Assembly (NCBI RefSeq): GCF_018812025.1
Contig: NC_063051.1
Coordinates: 7,544,396-7,608,395 of the forward strand
Length of the DNA: 64,000 nucleotides
DNA from: Megalobrama amblycephala
Lineage: Eukaryota; Chordata; Actinopteri; Cypriniformes; Xenocyprididae
Reading direction: 5' to 3'
Part shown: in pieces, positions 36,964 through 49,700 of the stretch
Position numbering within the stretch: position 1 is the first letter of the stretch
Layout: each line of letters starts with the position of its first letter
Position numbers and translations under genes: made by a program
Notes under the pieces: generated by a model
The model's database searches: none
What the model was told of the DNA's origin: nothing
What the model saw: only the letters and a program-made list of their open reading frames with translations

Positions 36964-39900
36964 AGTGTCCCTTTAATGTTATTTTAAAGGTTCCTAATTT
37001 TATTTTGGAGGTCTCTCAAAAAACACTTTAATTTCTCATAATATACATTGCAGCATCTCCTCTTTTCTCACGGTGTCTGAAACGGTTCAATAAAGGATTC
37101 AGTCTCTCTAAACCCCTCCTTTCCGTGAGCCTGCTCTGCTCTGATTGGTCAGATAGCCAAGTCTGTTGTGATTGGTTACTGCTTACAGCGTGTGTCGTAA
37201 ACAAAATGGCCATCACCATGTCTGACTTTCAGCTCTGGATCTTCTGCAGCACTTTATATACTGTGATATGAACAGTAACAATGCCGTCGGTTTACCGTAT
37301 CAATTTGAGTCCTCATCCTTTGGAAGTTCATGCAAAGTGAATTTACTTTCGCAGCGCAGAAACAGTGTATATATTCTCGACATGTTGACAACACAAACCA
37401 AATTCTTCCATTCGCAACTATCACTACAGTGTTTGAGATTGGGTTGAGACATTGTTTGTGGGCAGCCAATGAAGGCCATAGGCTGGCATTATCAAATTTG
37501 TTACAAGCATAGGTTCTTGAAGGAAATAAGACTGGAATTACTGACGATCCGTTTCAGGCATTTCAGAATCAGTTCTTTCTTTTGGGAGACAATAACTCCA
37601 TTTGTCGTGCACTTTGTTCTTTGTGAATGTCAAAGGTCTACAAAGTTTCAAAAAAGCTATATTACACACTACATGAAAGGCAATAGCCAAAAAAAAGCAT
37701 AATGGGGCACTTTGATATCTGAATTGTTTCTCTAAGACAACAATTGAAAAGATTAAATGGAGAATAAATGGAAACTTTTGTTTAAAGTCAACATGAAATT
37801 GCTTTCACAGCCCATTTTATTTCTGCAATGAGATATAATTTTGAGTAAAACAATATATTTAACTAAATAAATAATGTCTTTATAAATTATACATTTTTAT
37901 CCATCAGGAATTTTTTGGATTGTAAAAAGTGCCCATTCCAGACTAGAATGCAGCCAGAGCTTAATGTGAGTTTGCAGTGGATTGTGGAGGACTTTGAAGA
38001 GGCTTTTTAACCAGTGTGTGGAAGTAAAGTTCACCTTTGAGAGAATCTTGACTTATCTCAACACTGACTGTTTACTGACAGTTTTTGCAATCATTTTTTA
38101 TATTAAATTCAACTGCCATAAAATTGCCGCATTAACTGTTGGCAAGATTTTAGAAAGGCTGCATTACTTAAATGCCTAAATTGCTGTTTGGCTTATTGGT
38201 TAACATTTACTTATAGCCTGTATGACCTAGGTCATGACAGCCAAAAGTTTAAGTTGTTCCAGAGACAGAACTACTGTAGTTATTTTGATTAACTATTTTG
38301 AAGAGATTTATTTTTAGGGGTCTGGGTTAGTGCAATTATGCATTTAAGTACTTAGTTATAATAATTATCCACATGTACTTAGTATAAGGTTAGGTTTAGG
38401 TTTGGTTTAGGGTTAGTTGCATGTAATTATACATAATTTATTAATACTACACTATCTACATGTAACACTTAACAAGGACACTATAAAATAAAATGTTACC
38501 CTTTTTCTCAGTTACACTAAGGTTTTTCTTGATCTAACCAGATTGTAGCTGACATTTCTATGAAAGCACAAGTGACTTTCTTCTAAGGCATAAGATGAAG
38601 TGTGCAATGAGTAAACTGAGCTAATGCCACAGCTCCACTGTGAGAGCCATTAGCAGTGACATTACTGCCTGCTAGAGCGAAGCACATGATGGGCAAGCAG
38701 CTCCAGAGCACTGGTGCAATTTAAGAATATTGCAAAAATACATTTCAGAAGATCTGATCGGCCATTAATGTAATTGCCCTACTCCAAATAATAAAATGTT
38801 ATCTGAAAAACAAATAAGACTTCATACATCAGAATCTGCTAAACATCTATTCCTCAGAACGTTGGTGTTTAATTATTGCATATGTAGCTCATGTGTGGAT
38901 GTACAGATTGCATCAGCATGTATGCAATCTGTTTGTGGATGAATGTGCAATTATCCCAATGCATTGCCTTCAGTTGTATAATAAGCAATGTTGGCTCTGT
39001 AATCAAACATTGATGTGCATGCTTTAGTGTGCTGTGTGCCTCATTTGCTTCTTGTTTCTCATTCTGTGTAAATACAATGCTGGGCTGGATGGAGACTCGA
39101 GCAGACAAACATTAGCCATGTGGCATATGTTCTGAACCACTGTGATCTATGTCCACCTGGCTAGAATTGACCCACAGTGGATTAAGAGATCCAAATTGGC
39201 TGTTTGATATATGGCCAGTCCTTGTTAACAGTGTTCCCTCCTGTCAATTCTCTCCATTGCTTTCAAGGTCAACCGCCCTCTTCTGCTGGACAAATCAGAG
39301 AGCTTACTATAATCAGTGATGCTCGCACATACACGGCACGCGCTTTCAAACTCACTCATGAGTGTGAGCATCAATGTTTAAAAATATGTGACTATTTAAT
39401 GTAAAAATTTTAACATGACTGTTTCTAATTCGTCCTTACAGGATATGCATGTAGAAAATGATTTGAAATTCATCCCTGCTCTGTCTTAATCGTGGCCTTA
39501 TATCTGTCATTCTATTTTCTTCTTTTCTTTAGAGCTTGCTGAAAATACATTTCATTGCCGGGAATTACTGATGCATGCTTGATTGTTATGCATTTGACTG
39601 CAAGACCCTGAAACAGATCAATACCAGACTCTACATCCCAGACCAAGACTTGATGATTTATGAGCTAAATAAAGAAAATTATTGTATCCTTCATTTCAAA
39701 CAGTTTCATGTTGTTTCACGCTAAACAAGTTTTTTCTTTTTTTCCCTTTTTCAAAAAACATGATCCAGTTGATCCAATCAGTAATTCAGTAATCAGTAGT
39801 ATTGAATTGAAATTGAAATACACTTTATTGTCCCCAAAGGGGAAATTTGTGTTGGACTCAAGGTGTTTACATTGACAGAATCATTAAAAAGTAAAAAAAA

Positions 39901-39985
39901 AAAAACAGATTTAACATTACAAAAATAGTAAAATAAAAAAAAAAATTAATTTATCATCATTTAACATTTTAATTGAAATAGGTAT
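36964..39985. other. Intergenic, repeat fragments, candidate terminal exon
   Basis: GC-richer repeat-like sequence at 37060-37210 with two TGATTGGT boxes. A TAACACTTAACAAGGACACT fragment lies near 38464. A TTTATTGTCCCCAAAGGGGA block at about 39828 resembles the tail of a fish retroelement. At 39532 a good pyrimidine tract and AG acceptor precede about 150 bp ending with AATAAA (39668-39673), possibly the last exon of a noncoding transcript. No protein-coding gene supported. Confidence 0.4.
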
Positions 39986-40137
39986 ATTCATATTCAGAAC
40001 ACAAATTAAGATATTTTTGATGAAATCCAAAGGGTTTTTTAATATCCCATAGAAAGCAATGAAATTACCACGTTCAAGGTCCAGAAAAGTAGTAAAGACA
40101 TCAATAAAACAGTCGACGTGACTACAGTGGTTCAACC

Positions 40138-41040
40138 TTAATGGGGTCTAATGCTATTTCATGCATTCTGAGAGTTATTATTATTATTATTCTCATGCTA
40201 AACATGGCCAACGTTTCAAAAAATGAGTTGGACTGAGATTTCTTACAGGTTTCGGACAGTTTTTTTCGAGTAGGCTCTGTACGATTATTACCTAATAAAG
40301 GGCGGAATTCCTTATACGGGCACTTCTTCCGGAAGAGTGAGAGCAAGCCCATCAGCGCACTTCATTCAGCTTTACGGAAGTCGTCAGCAGCCCTGCACAG
40401 GACTTGCTCGAAAAAGATTTGTCACTGTTTTTAGACTAAGAAATCAACAATGTCACCAAAGAAGTGTGTTTTTGGTTGTGAGGGAAAGATAACCTTGGTT
40501 CCTGAAGTACCCAGCATTAAGTGGAGCTGAGAGATTTGTGCTCTCGCATTATCATTAAATATTTATTTATTTATATTTATTTGTCATTAAAAAAACCATA
40601 GAAACCACCTTAACTTAACTATCAAAATAAGGATAAAGTTGAGTCTGATAATTGCAATCGATTTTTTTATTGGTTAAAATGAATGGTGAATTCATAAATT
40701 CATTATTCATCATTCACTATACGCTATATTAATTATAGTGATTCAAAAGTTATCCAGGGATAATGCGATGGTGTATTGTGTGTGTTTAAATACAATTGTT
40801 TAGCTAAACATCGATAGCTGATCGCTACACAAAAGCTGCGCGTGCTCGTCAAGCTTTGACTTCGCCAACTGCACGCCTCCAGGAGCTCGGCTGTTTTCGG
40901 AAAGACTCTGTACAGCGTATCTGTCTTTTATAAATCTGATCAAACTAAAGACTCTTCGGAGATATGAAGGATGCACTATTATTCTATGGGTACTCAAGAT
41001 TAACATGAGATTGGCAGAAACTGTGTTATGTACCCTTTAA
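40138..41040. mobile_element. TTAA-bounded element carrying a THAP start
   Basis: TTAA at 40138-40141 and 41037-41040. Ends TGGGGTCTAATGC and (inverted) AGGGTACATAACAC, that is TTAA-N-GGG on both sides. It contains a short THAP-type coding start at 40450. The 40800-41006 minus-strand frame is not coding. Probably a Kolobok-like nonautonomous derivative. Confidence 0.75.
40450..40530 (+). pseudogene. THAP domain N-terminal fragment
   Basis: ATG at 40450 reads MSPKKCVFGCEGKI, with C-x3-C and the basic/glycine context typical of THAP N termini, but reaches TGA after 26 codons. No C-x2-H-F half is seen downstream in any frame. It is a relic of the element's former coding region. Confidence 0.55.
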
Positions 41041-41225
41041 CGATGTCTTTACTACCTTTCTGGGCCTTGAAATTGGTTTTGACATTGCTGTGTATAGGGA
41101 GTTCAGAAAACTCTCAGATTTCATAAAAAATATCTTAATTTGTGTTCTGAAGATGATCTTACGAGTTTGGAACAACATGAGGATGAGTAACTAATGACAG
41201 AAATTTTTTGGGTGAACTAACCCTA

Positions 41226-42954
41226 AGAACATCTTTTTTTTTTTTTTTTTTTTATAAAGAAGAAAATGACAGCTAATCCCTAATAGTAATATATGTAGCT
41301 AGTGTTATGTTGTAATGCGTAATATTTGAAACAACCCAATAAATTATTTAAACATTTTACTTTTCAGGATTTAAATTAAGTTGGAGGTTATTGTAACTAT
41401 AAGTGGTTATTTACAATGATTTTTAAGAACATTCTTTTCAGGAATTCTTAAGTTTCATCTTTAGAACAATCTAAAAAAGAAAAGAACATGTTTTTGGGAA
41501 TCAAAATATTCATAAATTACAAAGTAAGTTAAGAAAACAGATAAAAAAAACAGCAGTTAAGAATAAATTTATTCTTAAGAATGTTTTGCAAATCTGTCCC
41601 CAGGTGTAAATGCCAATCTGTCTCTGACATCTTTTAATTGAATTTCTCAAGATGTCACAGCAGGTGCCTAGGTGTAAATGAAGTGAAAGATATCAGGAGT
41701 TGTGGAGACATAGTAGACGGAGAACTATAACCAGGACTTAGACCGAGATTCCAAGGCAACAAGATCAAGACACCAACACTGAGATGGTACTGATCCAGGT
41801 GACTAGTATCAAATCCTTACTGCTGCTTAAATTCTGTCAATATTTTGTCTAACATGTTTCACAAGAGTGATGACAATTAACCTCACTGCAGACCAAAGCT
41901 AATTAGAAGCTGTGAAGGTCAAAGTCTCCCCTTCTTCATCTTAGCCTTTAGCTATGAAGTGTCACACTTGACGGTGTCACACTTGACATGTAAAAAAATA
42001 GATTGAAAGAGACAACCATACTGGTGAACCTCCTCTTTCCTATATGGGGTATATATGACCCCATTAGGAGTGTCACACAGCACTTCCTTTCACATTAAAC
42101 CTTGATGTGTGGAACAATAGAGACCTCAACGGGAGAGCACTGTCTTGTCTATTCTTTTCTGCCTTTTTCGTGGCATGTTTATTATCACAGCTGTTTTTCT
42201 CCTCGCACATGCATTTTCCACCATGAATGTATGGCTATAAGATCTTGCATTGTTTAGGTTTAGTTGCACACACGCCACAAAAAAGGCCACAATTGCTCCT
42301 CCCATTGCTAGGCTGAGCACAAAGCTTCCCGAGAGGAAGAAGAAATCGATTGATGTCATTTTTGTGGAGGTTTTACTACGCAAAGCAGAGAAAGTAAATA
42401 TTTTGGCTTGGTGTGACGTCCAGGACACAGTCACTCTGAAATGAAAGCATGACTAGGCCTTTGAAAGTCACAGACAGGAATTGGGGCGAACTTGTTTAAT
42501 GGTTTGAGTCTGCTGATACGTGGAGCTGAGCATGTTCTAGTTTTATTGGGGGGAAAAAAAACTAGTGTAATGATTGCTTCAGTTTATTGTCGGTTGGGAA
42601 ATATGGCTCAAAAGATTGTCACCTTGGTTCTTCGATTCATTAATTCTGTAGATTGAGTAGAATTGCTTCTCTTGAAGATGCTGATCATGAAAACACTCTG
42701 GGTTTTAGAGTTGTGCAACATTCCAAATTGAAAATAGAATTCCTTTTAAATTCCAATTAGTTCTTGAATCAAACATTTGAATTTGGGTAGCAAACAGGGT
42801 GTACAAATGTAATTTGAATTTAAGGAAGTAGAATTAAAATGGGATGAAACTCAAGGAAACTCATGTGACTGATGTAAGATCAGTTTTTATTATTATATAA
42901 AAGTTTGTTTAATGTGAATTACTCATACAGTATTATCAAATTGTATCTGAAAAC
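41226..42954. other. No gene seen
   Basis: A poly-T run near 41232-41253. The rest is AT-rich unique sequence. The overlapping sense and antisense frames at 42126-42444 have no recognisable similarity. Confidence 0.4.
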
Positions 42955-43402
42955 TATGGAAGCTTATTTCCGCCATTTAAATAAGTTTAAAAAATGTAAT
43001 TGCGACTTTTTATCTCACAATTGTGATTTACATTTCACAATTCTGACTTCTTTTCTCAGAACTGCGAGATATAAACTCGCAATTGCGAGAAATAAAGTCA
43101 GAATTGCGAGTTATTAACTCACAATTTCACATTATAAACTCCCAATTGTGAGATATAAACTCGCAATTCTAACATTTTTTTCTTGCAATTCTGACAATAT
43201 AATTAGCAGTCGTGTTTTTATATCTCGCAATTCTGACTTTATAACTTGCAATTGGGTGTTTATATAACACATTTCTGACTTTATAGCTCACAATTGGGAG
43301 TTTACATCAAGCAGTTCTGAGACAAAAGTCAAACTTGTGAGATAAAAAGTCAATTATACCTTTTTAATTTTTTTTATTCAGTGGCGGAAACAAGCTTCCA
43401 TA
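42955..43402. mobile_element. Palindrome-rich MITE, complete copy
   Basis: 448 bp. Termini TATGGAAGCTTATTTCCGCC and (inverted) TATGGAAGCTTGTTTCCGCC, with about 50 bp of inverted similarity. The interior is built from CAGAATTGCGAG/CTCGCAATTCTG modules, many in inverted order. It shares its right end with the partial copy at 7765-8052. Confidence 0.85.
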
Positions 43403-44885
43403 GAAAACAGTGTGTTGATGAATGGTTTTGATGTCTAACAGTATTAAACCTAGTTTAGAGATGTTTAATCATTGATTTGCATATCATAATATGTCAAGGA
43501 ATAAATCATTCTTAATGGGATATATAGATAGATATAGATAGATAGAGCTTATAGTATTGTGAATTATTCTAAGAAATTGCATCTAACTCTGATGTTAGCA
43601 TTTGCACTGCAGCGATTTTACCTTGAACTGCATGATAAATCAAAAAAAAATCTCTTGTTCTGAGCATTTTATGCAATCTTTCTCACAGATGTCAAAGAGA
43701 TTAACATTGCAGACAATTGTCGTGGTCAGAGGAAAGGATTTGACCCTTAGGAAACAGTGTGCGTGATGTTTTTTGTACGTGTCATGTCTCATGCGCAGCT
43801 GCAAACACTCATCCTTATTGTCATTCATTGTTTTTTGTTCCTTGACCTGATTGAAGGACAAGTAACATGAATCAGACCTCATTATAAATTAGCATGTAGG
43901 AAGTATAATAGCGTCAGTGCCTTTTATGGCTGTTTGTTGACATTGGGTACATTGAATAAATCAACAAGCAATGTACATGCTATCTCAAAGACCCCATACT
44001 GAGACCTGTATCCTCCAATGGAGACATCAACAGAGTCCTGAATGGGTGGCTTAAACAAAGAACAAGGAGGTGGAGAGCAGGGACCCAAGTGGGCATGGTG
44101 GCAGACATCAAGGAGCCAATAGAAAACTATTTTGAATTCTCTGTAGCCATCGGGGGCCAATAAGAGCTGGCCTGAACTCAGTTAGACACAGTTTGACAAG
44201 GCTGACCATATCATAGGCCTATAGAAGTTTCAGCAGTTCATTTTTTTTCACTGGCCAGCCACCGTGTTTTTCCTCTGGATTATTCACATAACTACAGGCT
44301 TGCCTTGACCCAGTCCGGTCTCTTAAAATGCTGCTTTCCGTCACAGTGGAATAGAAGAGTACTTTGGACTATTTTATGCAGAGAATTTATAGACTGTTCC
44401 AGAAAGGTAGGAGCACTTCTGTGTGGAATGTGTGATTCTAAGCTTGAATGCGCTAAAATGTCTAGCCTGACGGCGTGTCAAGGACCCGTTTTACCTGTAA
44501 AGTGATTCATTTCATTCTCACTTCTTTTTAAACCACACAGCACTTCAGCTGAAAGGAACGATATGCTCTGCCAACATGATCAAACTGTCAGATCGTCCAA
44601 ACTTGAAGTGAACAGCCCAGATGTAATGATGTAATAATGGATAAATCAAAATACATTTTGTAAGAATTTAATTCGAAATTATATTAATGACGAGATATGT
44701 TAAGAAAGCTTGTAAGAATTCAGGTAATTCTGCCACATTTGAAACTGTTTGACGATAACTTAAAAATTACTATACGCCGCTGTCAATATACTCGATTCTG
44801 ATTGGTCGGTCATTCTGCAGTCAAATATTTTTGTATAATTGTCCATTGTAGCATGTAACCGATCACATTTAATGGATTCTTTGTT
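43403..44885. other. No gene seen
   Basis: A short GATATA/GATAGA tract near 43520-43545. The rest is unique intergenic sequence without coding character. Confidence 0.4.
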
Positions 44886-45276
44886 GTACACTGTAGTACA
44901 AACGTTTAGGATCAGAAAGAAATCAATATTTTTGTTCAGCAAGGATGCATTAAATTGACCAAAAGTGACTGTAAAGACATTTATAATTGTTTCTTCAGCG
45001 AATCAGCATATTAGAATGATTTCCGAAGGAAGGATCACGTGACACGTGATTACGTGGAGTAATGATGCTGAAAATTCAGCTTTGTATCACAGGAATAAAT
45101 TATATTTTCAATTATATTAAAATAGAAAACTGTTTAAATTGTAATAATACTTCACAATATTACTGTTTTTACTGTATTTTTAGTCAAATAAATGCAGCCT
45201 TGGTGAGCATAGGGGACTTCTTTTTTTAAAAAACATTAATAAATCTCACCAACCCCAAACTAGTAGGTAATGTATT
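44886..45276 (-). mobile_element. Abundant cyprinid MITE, copy F
   Basis: Minus-order landmarks TTCAGCAAGGATGCATTAAA, GCATATTAGAATGATTTC, GCTGAAAATTCAGC and, at the end, CACCAACCCCAAACTAGT. Confidence 0.82.
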
Positions 45277-46492
45277 AAAATAATTTCATGTTCATTTTTT
45301 TTGGTAAGTATCTGTGTAATATGGAGGACATCACACAGCCAGCCAGTCATTATCACAAAATAAACCTCTTCAGGGTGATGCAAGACCCTCTTTGCATCAG
45401 GGTCTTGTCTGGGTTTGTTTTGTGATAATGACTGCACATTGTTGTTTTAATGAGAAAGTTGTTCTTTTAAAAAAACAATCTAGCAGCTAATGGCAAGGCG
45501 CCCTGATGCCTCAAGATCATGCTGTTTGGACTAGCAAAACAAATCCAAGAACACATGTAGAGAGGCTTAAATGCCAATAGGGAAAATAACCTGATATTGG
45601 TATAAGGTGCCTCTCTCTAACATAAACCACTGATCCTCCTTAAATAATGTAAGTCACATTTCCATTTTGGGGGGAATGTTTGCTTTAAAAGCCTCCTGCT
45701 GTGGCTTTACAAATACTCGTTGCACTCAGGTCGGCTGTGAGGCTTTAATATGTAAAGGCACCACAAGTCTTTATGTGCCATCTACGTTTCCTTTTAATGC
45801 TTTTTTTTGCCACATGTATGCACAATGATTTCTTGAAGCTGTTTGGTGATTCATGTTTATTGATGTGTGATGCTTTGAAGTTTTAGGTTTACCTTTAGAG
45901 GACTAGTTGTGCAGAAAACGTTGTATTTCCTGCCCATGAATCAAAGTAATAGAGGTGCTAGAATCACTATTACTATTACTCGTACTTAGTGTTAGAGATT
46001 TGAACAAACCCCCAACCTAGGTATTAAACTTCAGCATGTCACATATCACACACCGCCTGTGCCTCAAACATGAATGATCCTTAAAAGGAGCTTTTCTGAC
46101 TAGACACACATTTCTCACCTTCTAAATGGATGAGAAAATCCTATAGAATTAGATTGAATGAGTGACCTGAGCCATATCTAGAGACCTGAGACTTAGTAAA
46201 CACATAGCAACATGCTAAAAACCAATAGTTATTTTAGGGGGAAAAAAATTTAATTGTAATAATATTTCTCAATGTTACTGTTTTTACTGTATTTTTTGAT
46301 CAGATAAATGCTGCCTTGAGCATAAGAGACTTCTTCCAAAAACAAAACAAAATTATTTTTTTTTAAGTTTAAGGTGACAATTCAAATATGCAGTCAAAAT
46401 GTTTTTACAATGAGCCTTAGAAACATACAGATTGTTTTAATGACATTTGACCTTGAACTCTTTTTCACTCACCATTTTCTTTATTTCTTTAG
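45277..46492. other. Upstream flank of slc16a1 coding exon 1
   Basis: No gene. A partial minus-order fragment of the abundant MITE lies at about 46236-46368 (TTACTGTTTTTACTGTATTT, GAGCATAAGAGACTTCTTCC). Confidence 0.5.
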
Positions 46493-46737
46493 AGAGAGAA
46501 CTTTGTAAACCCCTGGAGCCATGGCACCTGCTGTTGGAGGTCCTGTGGGCTACACCCCTCCTGAGGGGGGCTGGGGTTGGGCCGTGGTGGTTGGTGCCTT
46601 CATTTCTATCGGTTTCTCCTACGCCTTCCCAAAGTCCATCACTGTGTTCTTCAAGGAAATTGAAATGATCTTCCAAGTCACCAGCAGTCAAGTGTCCTGG
46701 ATCTCTTCCATCATGCTTGCTGTCATGTATGGAGGAG
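46493..46737 (+). CDS. slc16a1: slc16a1 first coding exon (28 nt 5' UTR plus codons 1-72)
   Basis: The acceptor is a pyrimidine-rich tract ending CTTTAG at 46492. The exon holds 28 nt of leader, the ATG at 46521, TM1 with the conserved motif and lysine, and the start of TM2. It ends after the first base of a glycine codon at a consensus GTAAGT donor (46738). The upstream acceptor shows that at least one more 5' noncoding exon exists. Confidence 0.93.
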
Positions 46738-49700
46738 GTAAGTGGTGTCTTCCTGCTTTTTATCCTTTTTCTTCCACTCAAAACTCTCAAACACTCTATA
46801 TATCATAATGGTTTAATTTCATACTAGATGTTTGAAACTGATTTAAAACTGAGTTGGTTAAAGGATTAGTTCACTTCAGAATTAAAATTCCCTGATAATT
46901 TACTCACCCCCATGTCATCCAAGATGTTTATGTCTTTCTTTCTTCAGTTATAAAAGAAATTAAGGTTTTTGAGGAAAACAGTCCAGGATTTTTCTCCATA
47001 TAGTGGACTTCACTGGGGTACAATGGGTTGAAGGTCCAAATTGCAGTTTCAGTGCAGCTTCAAAGGTCTCTACATTATCCCAGCCAAGTAATAAGGGTCT
47101 TATCTAGCAAAACGATCTTATCTGCAATGCACCACGCATTACGTAATCATGTTGGAAAGGTCAAGCGTGATGTAGGCGAAACTACCGATCCAGTGTCTAC
47201 AAAGCGAACATGCAAAGACTAAGTCAAACGGCCTTTACAAAAAAGGTAAAACAACGTCAGACAATTTTGAAGTTGTAGGAGAAAATGAGATGGAGTTTTT
47301 CGCCCTACTGCGGTACTTCCGCCTACATCACACGTGACCTTTCCAACATGATTACATCATGAGTAGTGCATCGCAGAGATAGTGCAAGATGAGCATTTGT
47401 GGTTAAAAAGTATATACATTTTTATTTTATTTATTTACATTTCGCTAGATATTAGACCCTTATTCCTCAGCTGGGAATTGAACCCTTATTCATTGAAACT
47501 GATGTTTGGACCTTCAACACGTTGTACCCTGGAATGAAAAATCCTGGAATGTTTCCTCAAAAACCTTAATTTCTCTTCGTCTGAAGAAAGAAAGACATAA
47601 ACATCTTGGATGACACTAGGGTGAGTAAATTATCAGGAAATTTTTATTCTGAAGTGAACTAGTCCTTTAATTCAGTAAGTCTGTCCCATGAGTCACTTGC
47701 TATTTTGTTGTCCATTCAACCCAGTGGTGAGATCATGGCACAGGTAATGAAGACACAGTTTATCAATGGATATGGCGTGAGTGAAAGACCCTTATTCATT
47801 CAAATGTAGAAACGAGAGGCATGCTAGACAAGGCTTAGACATCAGCCACCGGCTGCTTTGCTGAGAGATTGAGCTCTGAATGGGCAACTCTATCTCCCTC
47901 TGGAGTCTTTCTTCCCAGTCAGCTCTTTATTCTGCAAGTGTCAGATGTTTTCCTTGGAGAGAGATGAGGAGATGAGAGGAGATTTTTTTATGTCAACAGG
48001 TTCCACATAATTTGGTCATGTTGAATTTAATTAACATTATTTCAGTTAACTTAAATTTATTACATAAGGTTAACTCAATGCAATTTAGTTGAATCAGGTT
48101 AACATTCTTAATTTTGTCCAAAACCATTAAGTTTAATTATCCTAAAATGAATATCAAACAGAAATTTTAAAAAGTAACCCAGTTTAATGGATTAGTTTAT
48201 TTAGTGGATGCATTCAAGAACAATTTTCACAACTTTTACAAAATCTTTATTCTGTAAAGACTCTTATTAAGTGTTAGCCAAAAGATGGGTTTATTCCATC
48301 TATGGCATGCCCAATATAGTTGTTTTTATTATTAAATAACTTTAGTTATTGTTAGATAATTGTTAGATAACCCAAGCACATGTTCTACACTTCACCACAA
48401 TGGTAACCCCAAAACTATTAACATAACAGAAACTTTTAAATACCAACATAATAGAAAGTAAACATTAAAAAGTCCCTCCATTTTCTCATGTTGCTAAAAA
48501 CTGCTTAAAATAACACTTTATTTCAACATTTACTCTCCCAGATCAGCCCCTTTGCAAAGCATGATGGGAAGTGATAGTCCTGTTTGAGTCCTGGTTGAAT
48601 TTATTTGATTGAAACATGTTATTTTAATATGAAAACAGTAAGTTAAGTCAAAAAGTAATCGTTTTAAGTCAGTTTAACATGAAGCAATTAAATTTGAACC
48701 AGAAACCTAATACAATGGTGTTGAATCAAAATAAGTTGTTTAAATAAAGCGAACAGCATCAACAAATCATTTTTTGAGTGTATAACCAAAGAAATTCTAA
48801 TGATATCTGATCAAATGTACAAAATGCCAAGGGAGGGTAAAAAATGTTTTTTTTTTTTTTTTTGTTTGTTTGTTTGTTTGGTTTTTGTTTGTTTTTTTTG
48901 TTTTTTTGTCCTGTCTATTAATTTATTTATTATAGGGGGGGGGGGGGGGGGTATTTACATTTCTGAATATATATATACATGCAAAAAAAACTAATTGTTG
49001 GATTTACTTAAAAAAGCAGTGTCAAGTAGGTCCACACAACTATATTAGGTAATTTGTACAAATAACAATTTATTTATATGAACAAAATAAATTCAGGTAA
49101 AGCTGACAAAAATCTTTCCCTTTACTGAACACATAAAATAACACTTTAATCCCTAAATTTACTCTCCTAATGCAGTCCCTTGCAAAGTATGCTGGGAAAT
49201 ACAGATTCACTGCCCAGTTAGTTTTGTCAACATTAATTTGTGCATTTCACTCAGCAATGATAAGTTGACTGAACAAACACATTAAGTAAAGCTGACAATA
49301 CTAAGTAGCAACAACAACTCAGTTAAATTAAGTTACATGAGGTTTTTTTTTTTTATAATGTAAACAAGGATGGTTTGAGTGAAACTAACAGTGAAAGTAT
49401 TTTTTTGATAGATAGATAGTTCTTATTCTACAATGTGATTTCCCTTTCTTTTAAAAGATGTTTCCTTTTCTTTTATGTGGACAGTCAAGCTGTATATGTC
49501 ATTGTCCCACATACTTGCATCAAAGTTGAGCTTTTTGCCCTCACATTTGTCATGACAAAGAATAAGGTACTCAATCAGGATGTGTTTCTGAAAGACGGAC
49601 CTTTCAGTTTATGTCAGTGGGGTTGACATTATGGCCTTGAGAACTCATGGCATGTGAGAAGCACATGACTTTACATTTGACCTCATACTCCTACACTGCC

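Larger units (their letters stand above)
39986..41225. mobile_element. TTAA palindromic element, copy 3 (host of a replaced loop)
   Basis: The left arm begins abruptly at TTCAGAACACAAATTAAG (about 39994), missing some 75 bp of outer terminus. The right arm runs from 41041 to GGGTGAACTAACCC at about 41224. The arms match copy 1. The interior between the two TTAA sites is not the copy-1 loop but a 0.9-kb TTAA-bounded element. Confidence 0.8.

Noticed and set aside
39795..39870. Tail of a non-LTR retrotransposon
   Set aside because: Only a short TTTATTGTCCCC-like block is visible, with no reverse transcriptase remnant. Too little to call an element family.
42126..42444. Overlapping plus and minus frames of 64 and 102 codons
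   Set aside because: They overlap on opposite strands, have no recognisable family, no splice partners and no repeat ancestry. Chance open frames are expected at this length.
48935..48951. Run of 17 G as a functional quadruplex site
   Set aside because: It is one mononucleotide run next to T/G-rich slippage sequence. It can form a quadruplex in principle, but nothing suggests a function, and its length may be an assembly artefact.
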